Shown here: positions 11,452-21,715 of the stretch, piece after piece
Layout: every line of letters begins with the position of its first letter
Position numbering within the stretch: the stretch's first letter is position 1
NCBI RefSeq assembly: GCF_018687715.1
Contig: NC_056762.1
Coordinates: 32,786,864 to 32,850,863 of the forward strand
DNA from: Carya illinoinensis
Lineage: Eukaryota; Streptophyta; Magnoliopsida; Fagales; Juglandaceae
Length of the DNA: 64,000 nucleotides
Direction of reading: 5' to 3'
The notes under the pieces: generated by a model
Told to the model about the DNA's origin: nothing
Databases searched by the model: none
The model's input: only the letters and a program-made list of their open reading frames with translations
Translations under genes and position numbers: made by a program

Positions 11452-14400
11452 ATGAGCTCCTCAAGTCCAAGTGCTGACTGCCTTGGATGGGCAGCAAGAG
11501 ATGAGTCTGGAGTTCTATCACCGTACAACTTCAGCCGCAGGTATGTTTATTTAGTCCGATGATCAGAGGATTGGTCTTCTTATCAGGGAATGAAAACAAG
11601 AAAAATCCCGTATTTGCGTAACATCAGGCATCATAATCTATAAAGGGTGGTTATCCATGAATTTGAATCCTGCCATTCATATAGATCAATCATCTTCAAT
11701 GGGGCCATTCAAAACCAAGCATTACTTTAATGGAAAGGATAGGCCATCTCTAATTTTATGAAATGATCTCACTTAAAATTTCTTTTCATGGTATAAGATG
11801 GATTATTCAAATCCATAATATTCGTTCGTCGAAAAGTATAGATCAAATCATGTGAGCGAGTGGCCCTGACTAGTGTTTGTTCTAGTCTCAACTTTGTCAA
11901 CATGTGGGCTCGTTTGAATATCAAAACTATATCAGCTCATCTTATTTCATCTCATTATTACAACTTTATGAAATTTTTACATAAAATATAATAAACAATT
12001 CAACATTTTCAAATTCTAATTCAACTTTTTCAAATATCAAAACAATAATAATATTAAAAAAATAATATTCTAACAATATTTTATATAACTTTTAATTTTC
12101 ATATAAAAATATTTTATCTCATCCCATCCCACTATCCAAATAATCGAGCTATTCTATACTCTATTCTTTGCCCAAATTATACAGATATCCGATTTCATTT
12201 TTTGAGAAAGAATGTCTAATTCCAGTATGAGAGATTACAACTATACAACGTGCGCCAGATGTGACAATTCCTTTCTTGAAATATAGGCATACAAGAAATA
12301 AAAAGAAAAAAAGAACTAAGTGTGCTGAAAGAAATTGAGGTGTCTTTTATTGTCTTGGATGGATGTTCATGAAGGAGAAATTTTACTTAAATTAATATAA
12401 ATTATTTGAAAATTTGAGTTGGAAGTGAATCTCAGATATGGGTTTCTCATATCAGTTATTGATGATCACCATCTCATTTATGCCTTTTTCTATCAATTTT
12501 GAGCAACCAGGACGGAAAATTAATCGAAATTTGCATCATGAAGACATTTTGCTTCATTTTCTCTAGTTTAACATGATATTCTTATCGATAATCAATATTG
12601 TTGGAAATCTTTCTTATCAGGACTCTTGGAGTTGATGATGTTTCAATAAGAATTACACATTGTGGAGTTTGTTATGCTGATGCAACTTCGACAAGGAATC
12701 AACATGGGAATTCGAAGTATCCTTTGGTGCCTGGGTAATTACTGGACTAATTGTATACCATGGGTACGTTGTCTTAGGTTTCCTTGAACTAATGTATCTG
12801 TAATTGCATACCAGACATGAGATTGTTGGAATTGTGAAAGAGGTCGGTTCCAATGTTCACCGCTTCAAGGTTGGTGACCATATTGGAGTGGGAACCTATG
12901 TCAACTCATGCAGGGATTGTGAGTATTGCAATGATAATGAAGAAGTTTATTGTGCAAAAGGAATGACATTCACTTTTAATGGTGTGGATGTGGATGGGAC
13001 TATTACGAAAGGAGGATATTCAAGTTATATTGTTGTGCATGAAAGGTAAGTGTTCTCTGAAGCTATTTTCTTGATCTTATTTTCCTTGGAATATAAAGTT
13101 CACGATTATAGAACAAAATATCAACCCCTTCTAGTTACTGCTAAATGCATAATACTTTTTCTCATATTTGCATTTAAGTATTTACATCTAAAACTCTCGA
13201 CCTCATGTACTTGCGTAGAAGGAAATATTCAAAATTCAGACTAACTAGAGTTGACGTGATAATTAATGTGGAAGTTACTTATCAATGTATATGACATTTG
13301 TTTCGTGGTGATGTTGCGCGCATGGAGCTTGTTAATGTTGGTAACACAAGGCTTGAGGCTTCCCATGGACCTATGCCATTGTCAGAATCACCAATGGCTA
13401 GACATAAGTTATAGAGGGTTATGAAATTAAGTGCATTTTCTTTATCAAGTAGTTAGGTCTGGCTACTCAACATCAATATATACATCTGCTTGCTTGTGAT
13501 TGTGTTTTTAGAGCTTGCAATCTTCTAGGAAGTGGATACAATTTTTATTGCTGAGATTCTTTTGACCTATTAGCTAGCTTGGCACCCAAGGAATTTGTCA
13601 AGGTTTGACAACAAATTAAGGATATCAATTTTAGTGTTGGAATATAGGTACTGCTTCAGCATACCTGACGACTATCCAATGGCTTCAGCGGCTCCTTTGC
13701 TTTGTGCTGGAATTAGTGTGTATGCTCCCATGGTACGCCACAAGATGAACCAACCTGGTAAATCTTTAGGAGTGATTGGGCTTGGAGGTCTTGGTCACAT
13801 GGCAGTGAAGTTTGGAAAGGCTTTTGGGTTGAATGTGACAGTTTTTAGCACTAGCTTATCCAAAAAAGAGGAAGCCCTGAGTATACTTGGTGCAGACAGA
13901 TTTGTGATCTCATCTGACCAAGAGCAGATAAAGGTAGAATTAGATAACCTTGTTGTAAAGCATCTGTTGCTCTGTTCACATTAGCAATATTGAAATCAAT
14001 GACATATCCTGAGTGTTGTTGGATTGACGATTGTCCCGATGTTTGCAGGCCCTGGCTAAGTCTTTTGACTTTATAGTCGACGCGGCATCTGGTGATCACC
14101 CATTTGATCCATACATGTCACTGTTGAAGATTGGTGGTGTACTTACTCTCGTGGGGTTCCCGAGTGAAGTCAAATTCAACCCTGCAAGCCTAAATACTGG
14201 TACTTAAATAAGCTTTATGAAATTCATGTACTCTTCTACTTAGGCCTCATTTAGTTTCACATATGGTCTCAATCCATATCTTCTCAACATCTAAATATCA
14301 TTCAAATTCAAATACAAATACTTTTTAATTTCAAAATTTCAACTTTTTCATCTAATTATAAAAAATGATATTGTTACATTAATGATCTTGTTGTTGCATT

Positions 14401-14716
14401 AGCCATAAAAAATGATTAGTGTGGCTGCTAGCCATGTCATACGTATTAAGACTATTGCAAGTAGGATTTCGCAAATTTTTAACATGTGTAATGAGCTGCA
14501 TGAATTGAACTTTTGGCAAGAATGAGACCTGTTTCTGGTAGTGTAACTGCCGGTACAAAAGTGACACAAGAAATGATAGACTTTTGTGCTGCTCGTAAAA
14601 TTTACCCAATGATAGAAGTAATTCCAATTAAGTATGCAAACGAAGCTATCGAAAGGCTACTGAAGAGAGATGTGAAGTACCGGTTTGTGATTGATATTGA
14701 GAAATCCCTTAAATGA
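11452..14716 (+). CDS. CAD1: CAD-a: CAD1-type cinnamyl alcohol dehydrogenase, last intron acceptor damaged
   Basis: Zinc-dependent, NADP(H)-using medium-chain alcohol dehydrogenase; the family reduces cinnamyl-type aldehydes to alcohols in the cytosol. It resembles Arabidopsis CAD1 (At1g72680). Exons are 11452-11540, 12621-12734, 12815-13045, 13648-13933, 14049-14199, with the last exon ending in TGA at 14714-14716. Visible residues are catalytic zinc Cys47, His69-Glu70 and Cys164; structural zinc Cys100/103/106/114; and the GLGGLG nucleotide fold at 189-194. The acceptor used by the other copies (GCAG|GAATG) reads GCAA|GAATG here. The nearest AG is one base later and gives GAA then TGA, losing about 65 C-terminal residues, although the downstream frame is otherwise intact. 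Trp53, kept in the other copies, is Ser. It is probably a recent pseudogene or uses unusual splicing. Confidence 0.75.
11925..12150 (+). repeat. MITE family M1, + copy in CAD-a intron 1
   Basis: Starts TATCAGCTCATCTTATTTCATC and ends CATCCCATCCCACTATCCAAA. It adds about 225 bp to coding intron 1 and is absent from the same intron of CAD-b to CAD-d. Confidence 0.65.
14246..14352 (+). repeat. Partial MITE-like fragment in CAD-a last intron
   Basis: The TAGGCCTCATTTAGTTTCACA start and TTTTTCATCTAATTATAAAAA end look like a short, diverged relative of M1. It is not at the same point as the inverted MITE of CAD-b and CAD-c. Confidence 0.4.
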
Positions 14717-16126
14717 ATTGCTGAAGAAATGAGGAATGGTTCTTCTGAATGCACACATTTTGAATGTCTTAAAAGTCTACAGTGGCTAACTTTGATTAGG
14801 TTTTTAGGAATTTACTTGTGTATTAAATTAAGGCATCTGGGTTTGATCTTCTCATGTATTGTGCAAGTGAGCATGCAGCTATCCTAAAATAAGTGAACTG
14901 GGCGTAAGGTGGTGTTTTGTGACATGGATGGTTCATTAAAAATTAGAAGTTTGGACTACTAAATTCTTAGTCATTTTGTGTTGTTGTCATGTATGCTGGG
15001 CAAATCTATTTTACAATGGATTTGCCTTATTTTGTCTTGTTTACAAGTGAATTTTTTTGTTAATGTTACATACGGTTACTTTTGCATACTCCTAACGCAC
15101 TCTCCTGATATGATTAACTGTATCAATTTTTTTTAATACGAAGCCAATTACATCAGTATAATGTCTAAAAGAGTGCGTAAAAGTGACTACATATAGAATT
15201 TTTATATTTATAATGACACTTTCCCATATTTGTCGACCTTTTGGCACTCATTATAGGTATATAAAAGTTTATACACTAATGGTACGTATTCAACATTACT
15301 GAATTCACTTTAATGAGGTGTAGGTGCGCAAAACAATAGGGCTATAAATAGACTTATTCCTTAAATATGAAATAAACTCTAATTATTATATTTAAAAGTG
15401 TCCTGACTTCATCCTTAATATTTATTATTTATCTGATTTTACACACAACATCATATCATTTTGAAAAATTCTATTTATAAATCGATGTGGAGAATACATC
15501 TAATAAAGTGCTTATAATAACGATTAATAATGCCTTAATCTTTTTTTTTTCCCCTTCTGTTGCCAGAGAGGAGGGGGTAACAATATGTTAAATTCCATTT
15601 TGGTGATCATTCCAGCTTAAGTACTAGAATAAAATATTTCGATACCCGTGTGTTTCGGTGTACCGTTTCGGGAATAACTATATATTAACTATACATATTT
15701 ATATGTATAGATTACCTAACTAATATAATAAATACATATATATGTAAATGCATGTCATTTATGTGTGTATATGTATGAAAGAATTGACAACTTATAAAAT
15801 GAATATATGTTGAAAAAATCACAAACTTGAGTTGAGATACAAAAAATAAAGATAAAAAAGAATAGATAAATTATTAAGGATAATGATATTTAAAAAAAAA
15901 AATAGAGAATGATGAGACATATCTAAAGTTAAAAAAAAAATATAATTATATAAGTACCTTTAATATTCAAGAATTAATTAAATATCATCTAAATTTAAAA
16001 TTTACAAAAATGTCATCCAAGTATAAGACAATTACAAAATTATCATTAAAATAGTCTGAAACAAAATTTTACTAGAATGCTTGAAATGGGCCAGAATTTA
16101 GAGCAAAACAGAACTAGGAGGTATAG
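14717..16126. other. CAD-a 3' flank and AT-rich spacer
   Basis: 14717-15060 is the likely 3' UTR and flank; it aligns with the CAD-c flank at 31262-31610 (CATCTGGGTTTGATCTTCT, then CATGTATGCTG, then GGCAAATC). The rest, to 16126, is AT-rich spacer with no recognisable element. Confidence 0.6.
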
Positions 16127-16712
16127 CATACTAGATACTATATCGGAATGGAAAATTCCGACTATTCTGGCTAGAATGAGACATAATTTAAAAGTATGAG
16201 GGTAAACTTGGCTTCCTCCTCCTCATTTTTTCCCATCTACCTAATTTGTCTATAAAGTTAGTTCTACTTTCTTAATTGTTTTGTTTCCTCCAAGATAAAA
16301 AAAGACAGATATGTAGTTTTCCGTTAACATCCGAGAGACATGCATCATATGAGAAGGCTCCTAGGCTGCCAATCTTTTGGAAAGAAGTGGTGGTTTTGTG
16401 ATACACACCACGCATGTGCACCACCAACATCTTCATAGGCCTCACACGCCACCCATTCCAAAAGCTTTATAGAAATGCCAGACCAAAAGTGTGTTAATGC
16501 TTGTTTAAGTCTCAATTTTTTTACTTTTACCCCCGGCACGAGAATCACTTGTACTTGTTTGGGAGAGTGAAGTTTTGCAATGATGTATAATGCGATGAAA
16601 TTAGAATTTTTTATCAGGCATTTTATTAGACTAGTTATCCTACTTGGTCACAAGATCGTAAAGATGAGGCAGTGGACTTCGCCAACAAACACTTCAAGAC
16701 AAAATGCAGCCA
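16127..16712 (+). repeat. Dispersed repeat R1, copy 2, uninterrupted
   Basis: Counterpart of 1305-3030 without the Mutator-like insertion, so it serves as the empty site (TTATAGAAA at 16467-16475). It ends at the same GCCACTACAA point as copy 1. No coding potential is evident. Confidence 0.8.
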
Positions 16713-16911
16713 CTACAATCACTTTGTGCAGCTCCCTCTTAACAGGGAATGGTAGGAAACATTTATTTGTTTCTAGTGTCCATTTCTTTTCTCTTTTTTT
16801 TTTTTCCTATTTCTATAGTGCTGCACTAGTTAATAAATGGTGTTTGTCAAGGTCTCTCACCCCCTTATTCATATATTTCTATATCCTTTAATTATAATAT
16901 ATCGAATTTAG

Positions 16912-17205
16912 GGAGGCTAATAAAAGATATGTGAAGTGCTGATTTGTTGATTGATATTGAAAAATCCCTTAAATGAACTGTTGAAGAAATGAGATATGCT
17001 TCTTCTGAAAATGTGCACGTTGAATGCATTCACCAAATATTTAAACTCAAAAGCCCACAATGGTCGGCTTTGATTAGGTTTTAGGAATTTACTTGTGTAT
17101 TAGAAGGCATCTGGGTTTGGGCTTCCAGCTTCTGTGTTTTGCATGTGGACAGACACCCCGAAATAAGTGAATGGGCGTATGATGGTGTTTTGTAACAGAG
17201 TACAC
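16912..17205 (+). pseudogene. Fifth CAD copy: decayed 3' end only
   Basis: GAGGCTAATAAAAGATATGTGAA through ATTGATATTGAAAAATCCCTT and the TGA at about 16975 match the last coding exon of the array, including the C-terminal DIEKSLK. They are followed by a 3' flank matching the other copies (GGCTTTGATTAGGTTT, GGCATCTGGGTTTG). A short deletion and substitutions break the frame. Nothing of exons 1-5 is present; the fragment begins abruptly about 200 bp after repeat R1 copy 2. Confidence 0.75.
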
Positions 17206-17649
17206 GAGGACTACAAACTTTTTAGTGACATGAGAAGTGCTGTGTCTCGGTTCTTTTGATGGTTGTTTTTTTATTTAATAATTAAAATATAGTTTTTAAT
17301 GATATTGTGAATTTTTTTTAATAAAAAAATATTTAAATTATAAAAAATATATAAGAAAAAAAATAAAAAGATTAAATGCACTAGTAAAAAAATCCAGTCG
17401 GGGGTGGTTGGTGGACTTTGGTGACATATTTTTAAGAGAAATAATATTTGTAATCGTAGTTATGTAAACGTCGTGCAGTCTCTTTAAAAAAAGTGAATTA
17501 ATACGGATCCACAGGAAAAGAACTAACTTTTTAATCGTGGATCTCGCATTTTTTCAAAATAATTACGGGACGTTTACACACTCTACAATTATATGTAATA
17601 TTACTCTATTTTTAATTGCAGGGAGCTGTTGTACTGCTTGGACAGTACT

Positions 17650-17810
17650 GTTTGGTAAAAAAAATTTAATTTAATAATTAAGGAAGTAATTTTAAATATA
17701 TTAATATTTTTTTTTAATTTTTTAAAAATATTTAAATATATTAAAAAATAAAAAATAAACTGAACGACACGTCCAGAGCGAGCGGCCCACTAACCAGAAT
17801 TTTTATAATT
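17650..17810. repeat. AT-rich module M2
   Basis: The shared core is TTAATAATTAAGGAAGTAATTT, then TTTTTAAAAATATTTAAATAT, then AAAAAATAAA. Further copies are at about 17256-17410, 18725-18905, 18935-19075, 20295-20470, 25320-25500 and 45290-45430. Their ends are GC-richer and partly inverted, so a MITE is likely. Confidence 0.5.
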
Positions 17811-18119
17811 TTTTGAAAAATCTGGGGAAGGGGACCGGGGCCAACTACCCTGCTGGGTTGGGGCCACCTACCCTTCTTAGAGTTTACAGGTAAGTGGAAA
17901 CTTCATCATAAAGGACGTCAGCGCGTTCGTCAACAGTGGCCTTTCAAATTTCAAACTAATTACTATCATTATTAAATAAAGAAATTATACTGCTTCACTC
18001 TTTAAATATTATTTTCAATTTACTTGACTTTATACCTTTTATATTTATTTTATAATATTAAATCATATAAATTTAATTTATCATTTTTTTGCTTTTATTT
18101 AAATACATACATTAAGATA

Positions 18120-20215
18120 TAAATATAAAAATAATAAATTACATACTAACTAAGTAGTGTATAGTTCAAGACTTTTGTAAAAAAATGTTATTTATAAATT
18201 TATTTTTATAAAATATATTTTTGATTAAAATAATTTTTTATTTTAAAAATAATTAAATTTATAACTGAGAAATATTTAATTTTCATAGAAATTTTAAGTA
18301 ATATATTTTATATATAATTTAAAAAAATTCTAAATAAAAGCCTTACACCGCATATTTTCACTTAATTAACATATAATTTATCAATTTTATCATTCTATCT
18401 TAATACTTAAATATCTATGTGTTTAAATAACATAATAAAAATGATAAATTATATATTAATTAGATGAATATGTATAGTGTAAGACTTTTTTATAACATTT
18501 TTGTATAATATCTATTATATTATAAATTTTTAATTGTAAAATAAATTTAAGATATTATGTTAAATCAGGTCAAATTACCTTTTACAGGACAATGCATTTG
18601 AATTCAGGTTTAAATTGTACCCCATCAATTAAATATCAATTATCTAAAACAATAATGAATTTGAAAAGAAATCAATTATTCAAAATAAAGGTTGATTTCT
18701 TTTTAAAAAAATGCTAGTTGAATCGGGAAAATGGACTTTTTTTTTTAATTTTTTTATATAATAATTATAAAAAGATTATTAATAAATCGATATTTTAAAA
18801 AATTATTTAAAAATATATAAAAAAAATATGAAAAGAAAAGAAAAATAAATTTAAAAAAGTGCATCTGCATTTGTTGGTAGGATCCCTTTTGGAAAACGCT
18901 ACTTTTCCTGCTGGGTTCTGAGATTTTTCATTTATGTTTAGTTAAATGATTAAGGAATTTTTTTAATAATATTTTAATTATTTAAAAAATATTTAAAAAT
19001 ATTAATATATATAAATATATACTTATATAACACAAAATACATTAGCAAAAGCCCCAGCGGAGCTCCCAGCATTATTATTTTTTTCCTCGAAAAATGGATG
19101 TTGCATCAGTCTATTTATGGGTTGTCCTACAATGACGAAGAAATGGTACTAAAGTTAAGAGCGAAAGTGACTTGAGGTATTCTCTAAATTGTAATTAAAA
19201 AAATTGTAAAATAATAATAATAAAATATTAAATAATAATAAAAATAGTAAAAAAATAAATAATAATAAAATTAAAATAATAAATAATAGTAGAATATTTT
19301 CAAGTATTTTGAGAACACTCCACTATCCAAATCGAGCGGTTTGGCTTGATTTATTTTTACAAATTATGTAATTTTATTTTATTTAATTATTATAATTTTT
19401 TAAAATTTTCATATAAAAATAAAATAAATAATTTAATTTCTTAAAATTTTAAAAAATAATATTAAAAAAATTATGTTCTAATAATATTTTATTCTATTTT
19501 TAACTTTAATTTCATCACATCTCATTTATATAATTAAACGAGGCCTAAGGCTATATTTGAATGTCAAGCATATTTCAAATTAATTGTTAACGAATCCTAT
19601 TATTATTGATGGAATCAATTTTTGACTAGGTGGATGTGTATAGTGTAAGCTTATAAATTTATTTTTATAAAATATATTTTTGAGTAAAATAATTTTTATT
19701 TTAAATATAATTAAATTTATAAATGAGAATTATTTAGTTTACGTATAAATTTTAAGTAATATATTTTATATATAATTTAGAAAAAAATTTACATTAAAGT
19801 CTTACACCACACACTTTTATCTAATTAACATTTAATTTGTTGTTTTTGACATTCCTTACTAATACTTAAATATGTGTGCGTTTAATTAGAAGAAAAAAAA
19901 AAGCACATATTAGTTAGAAGGAGATGTGTAGTATAATGTTTTTTTGGAAAATTTTTCTATAATTTAATATTATCTTTTATATTATATTTTTTTTACCTTA
20001 AAATAAATGTAATATATTATGTTAAATCAACTCAAATTACCTTTTGAGGCTGGATACGTGAATTCGGATAATGCATTTGAATTACCATGAGGTTTAAATT
20101 GTACCTCCATCAATTACATATCAATCATCTTAAAACAATCAAAAAATTGAAAAGAAATAAATTATCCAAAACAATCAAAATAATGGTTGTTTATTTTTTT
20201 TCCTAGAAAAATGGA
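18120..20215 (+). repeat. Segmental direct duplication, about 0.6 kb, 1.5 kb apart
   Basis: 18120-18740 and 19620-20215 align in the same order: TTTTATAAAATATATTTTTGA, then AAGTAATATATTTTATATATAATTT, then ATGTTAAATCA..CAAATTACCTTTT, then CATCAATTA. Part of the same unit (AGTAATAAATTTTATATATAA to CTTATACCGTATA) recurs at 25960-26045. Confidence 0.65.
19360..19545 (+). repeat. MITE family M1, + copy
   Basis: Flanked by GAGCGGTTTGGCTTG on the left and AAACGAGGCCTAAGGC on the right. Confidence 0.55.
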
Positions 20216-20714
20216 TGTATGTGACTATGTATCAGGCTGTGGAAAATGCTTGTATGCCCCTTCCATTTACTCTCTCAAAGTGACCACTGGTCACAAAAAT
20301 TTTTATTTTAATTTTTTTAACTTAATAATTAAGGAGTGATTTTAAGTGTATTGATATTTTTTTTTATTTTTTAAAAATGTTTAAATATATTAAAAAATAT
20401 GAAATGAAAAAAGAAAAAAAAATACAAAGGGCAGCATGCCCAATGGTAAACACTAGGCGGCATAGTAGCATCGTCCATCAGGCTATTTATGGTGGCAGGT
20501 GCTCCACGTATAACGATCTGTTCGTGATTTTTACATCCATTTTTGGCCTATAATTATTAGTATACACAATTATTATTTATTATTTTATTATTATTTTATA
20601 TATTTTTTGCTTTTTTATATTACTATTTATTATTATTTAATTTTTTTTGTTATTTTTTTACTACTATTCACAAAATATCTGATATCATCTTACTACCCAC
20701 ACACAACTTAAGGT

Positions 20715-20935
20715 GGGATTTGGTTTGATGAATCTTTGGGATTATTTCATTTCATTTGATTTTATGTTAATATTTAAATAAAAGTATTATGTAATTTTTA
20801 GTTTTTTCATCTTATTATAATATTTTTTTAAAAATATTTATATAATATATAAAAATAATTTAAATTTTTTAAAAGTTTAAACAAAAATAATATTAAAAAA
20901 TTATACTTTAATATTATTTTAATTTTAAGAAATGC
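20715..20935 (+). repeat. MITE family M1-like, diverged copy
   Basis: GGATTTGGTTTGATGAATCTTT start and a TTATTATAATATTTTTTTAAA core. It lies about 240 bp before the CAD-b TATA box. Confidence 0.5.
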
Positions 20936-21170
20936 TTTGGACCCAAAACCCAAATTTAGATCCCGAATATTTTTTTTACTTAATGTATCAACGCGCGTCT
21001 AGTAACTGAAGACAGAATTGTCTTTTGACCCGAGTTGGACGCAGCTGGTGCAACCTAGAATTTGTTAGAGCAACTTAATGATTTAAGAAAATAGAATCTA
21101 CTTAAAAAAAAAAAAAAAAAAAATTTACATGTAATCTATTGATTTAAAACTTAAGCGAGATATTCTCTAC

Positions 21171-21178
21171 TATAAAAA
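21171..21178 (+). promoter_or_regulatory. TATA box of CAD-b
   Basis: TATAAAAA, 89 bp before the leader-intron donor at 21261. It is followed by GAGGAGATTGxGAAGTGAGATT, also present after the CAD-c TATA element. Confidence 0.6.
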
Positions 21179-21199
21179 GAGGAGATTGCGAAGTGAGAT

Positions 21200-21715
21200 T
21201 AGGGGGGTATCACTGTCTCACACTCACCATTCTCGAAGTATTCTTCCTCCGTCGATACCGGTAAGCCTACATATTCTCGTCGCTGCTGTCTGTTCTTCTT
21301 CGAGTTGTCGAGTGAATTACCCACGTCTCTGTTTCTTTCTTTTTGTGTTTTGTATCAGCTCACAACATGAGAGATGCCGAAAGTATTTACAAATACATAT
21401 ACAATCAGGATCTTTCTTTGACTTTATTCTATCTTTAGAGAAACCTTCGAGAATAGAATATCCCGTGATTTTAATTTCTTAGCATAAAAACGGAGTCTTT
21501 TGTGTACTTAGCGGCTGTGCACTAAACATCTGTCTCTTAAGAAATATTGAGCGAGCGTCAATGATCACGACTGTCCTCTTATGCTAGAACATCATTTTCT
21601 TTGTTTTGTTATTAGTAGAAGTGGGAATGCTTTATAACCTTCGGGTTTCTTTCCCCAGTTATTTTTCCTTCGGACAAAACTGATGATTGATTGTTTTGTG
21701 CAGAAATAGTCAACA
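21200..21715 (+). other. CAD-b 5' leader with intron
   Basis: The leader exon ends at 21260 (ACCG|GTAAGCC) after the conserved TTCTTCCTCC block. The leader intron is 21261-21703, ending GTGCAG. A 12-base second leader piece directly precedes the ATG at 21716. Confidence 0.6.

Larger units (their letters stand above)
17206..21170. other. Spacer between CAD pseudogene and CAD-b, with repeated AT-rich modules
   Basis: No gene was seen. It contains several copies of a second AT-rich module, M2 (about 17256-17410, 17650-17810, 18725-18905, 18935-19075, 20295-20470), M1-type copies at 19360-19545 and 20715-20935, and a direct segmental duplication (18120-18740 against 19620-20215). The stretch 17870-17990 matches 26275-26440 upstream of CAD-c (GTAAGTGGAAACTT, then GACGTCAGCGCGTTCGTC). 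Confidence 0.65.
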
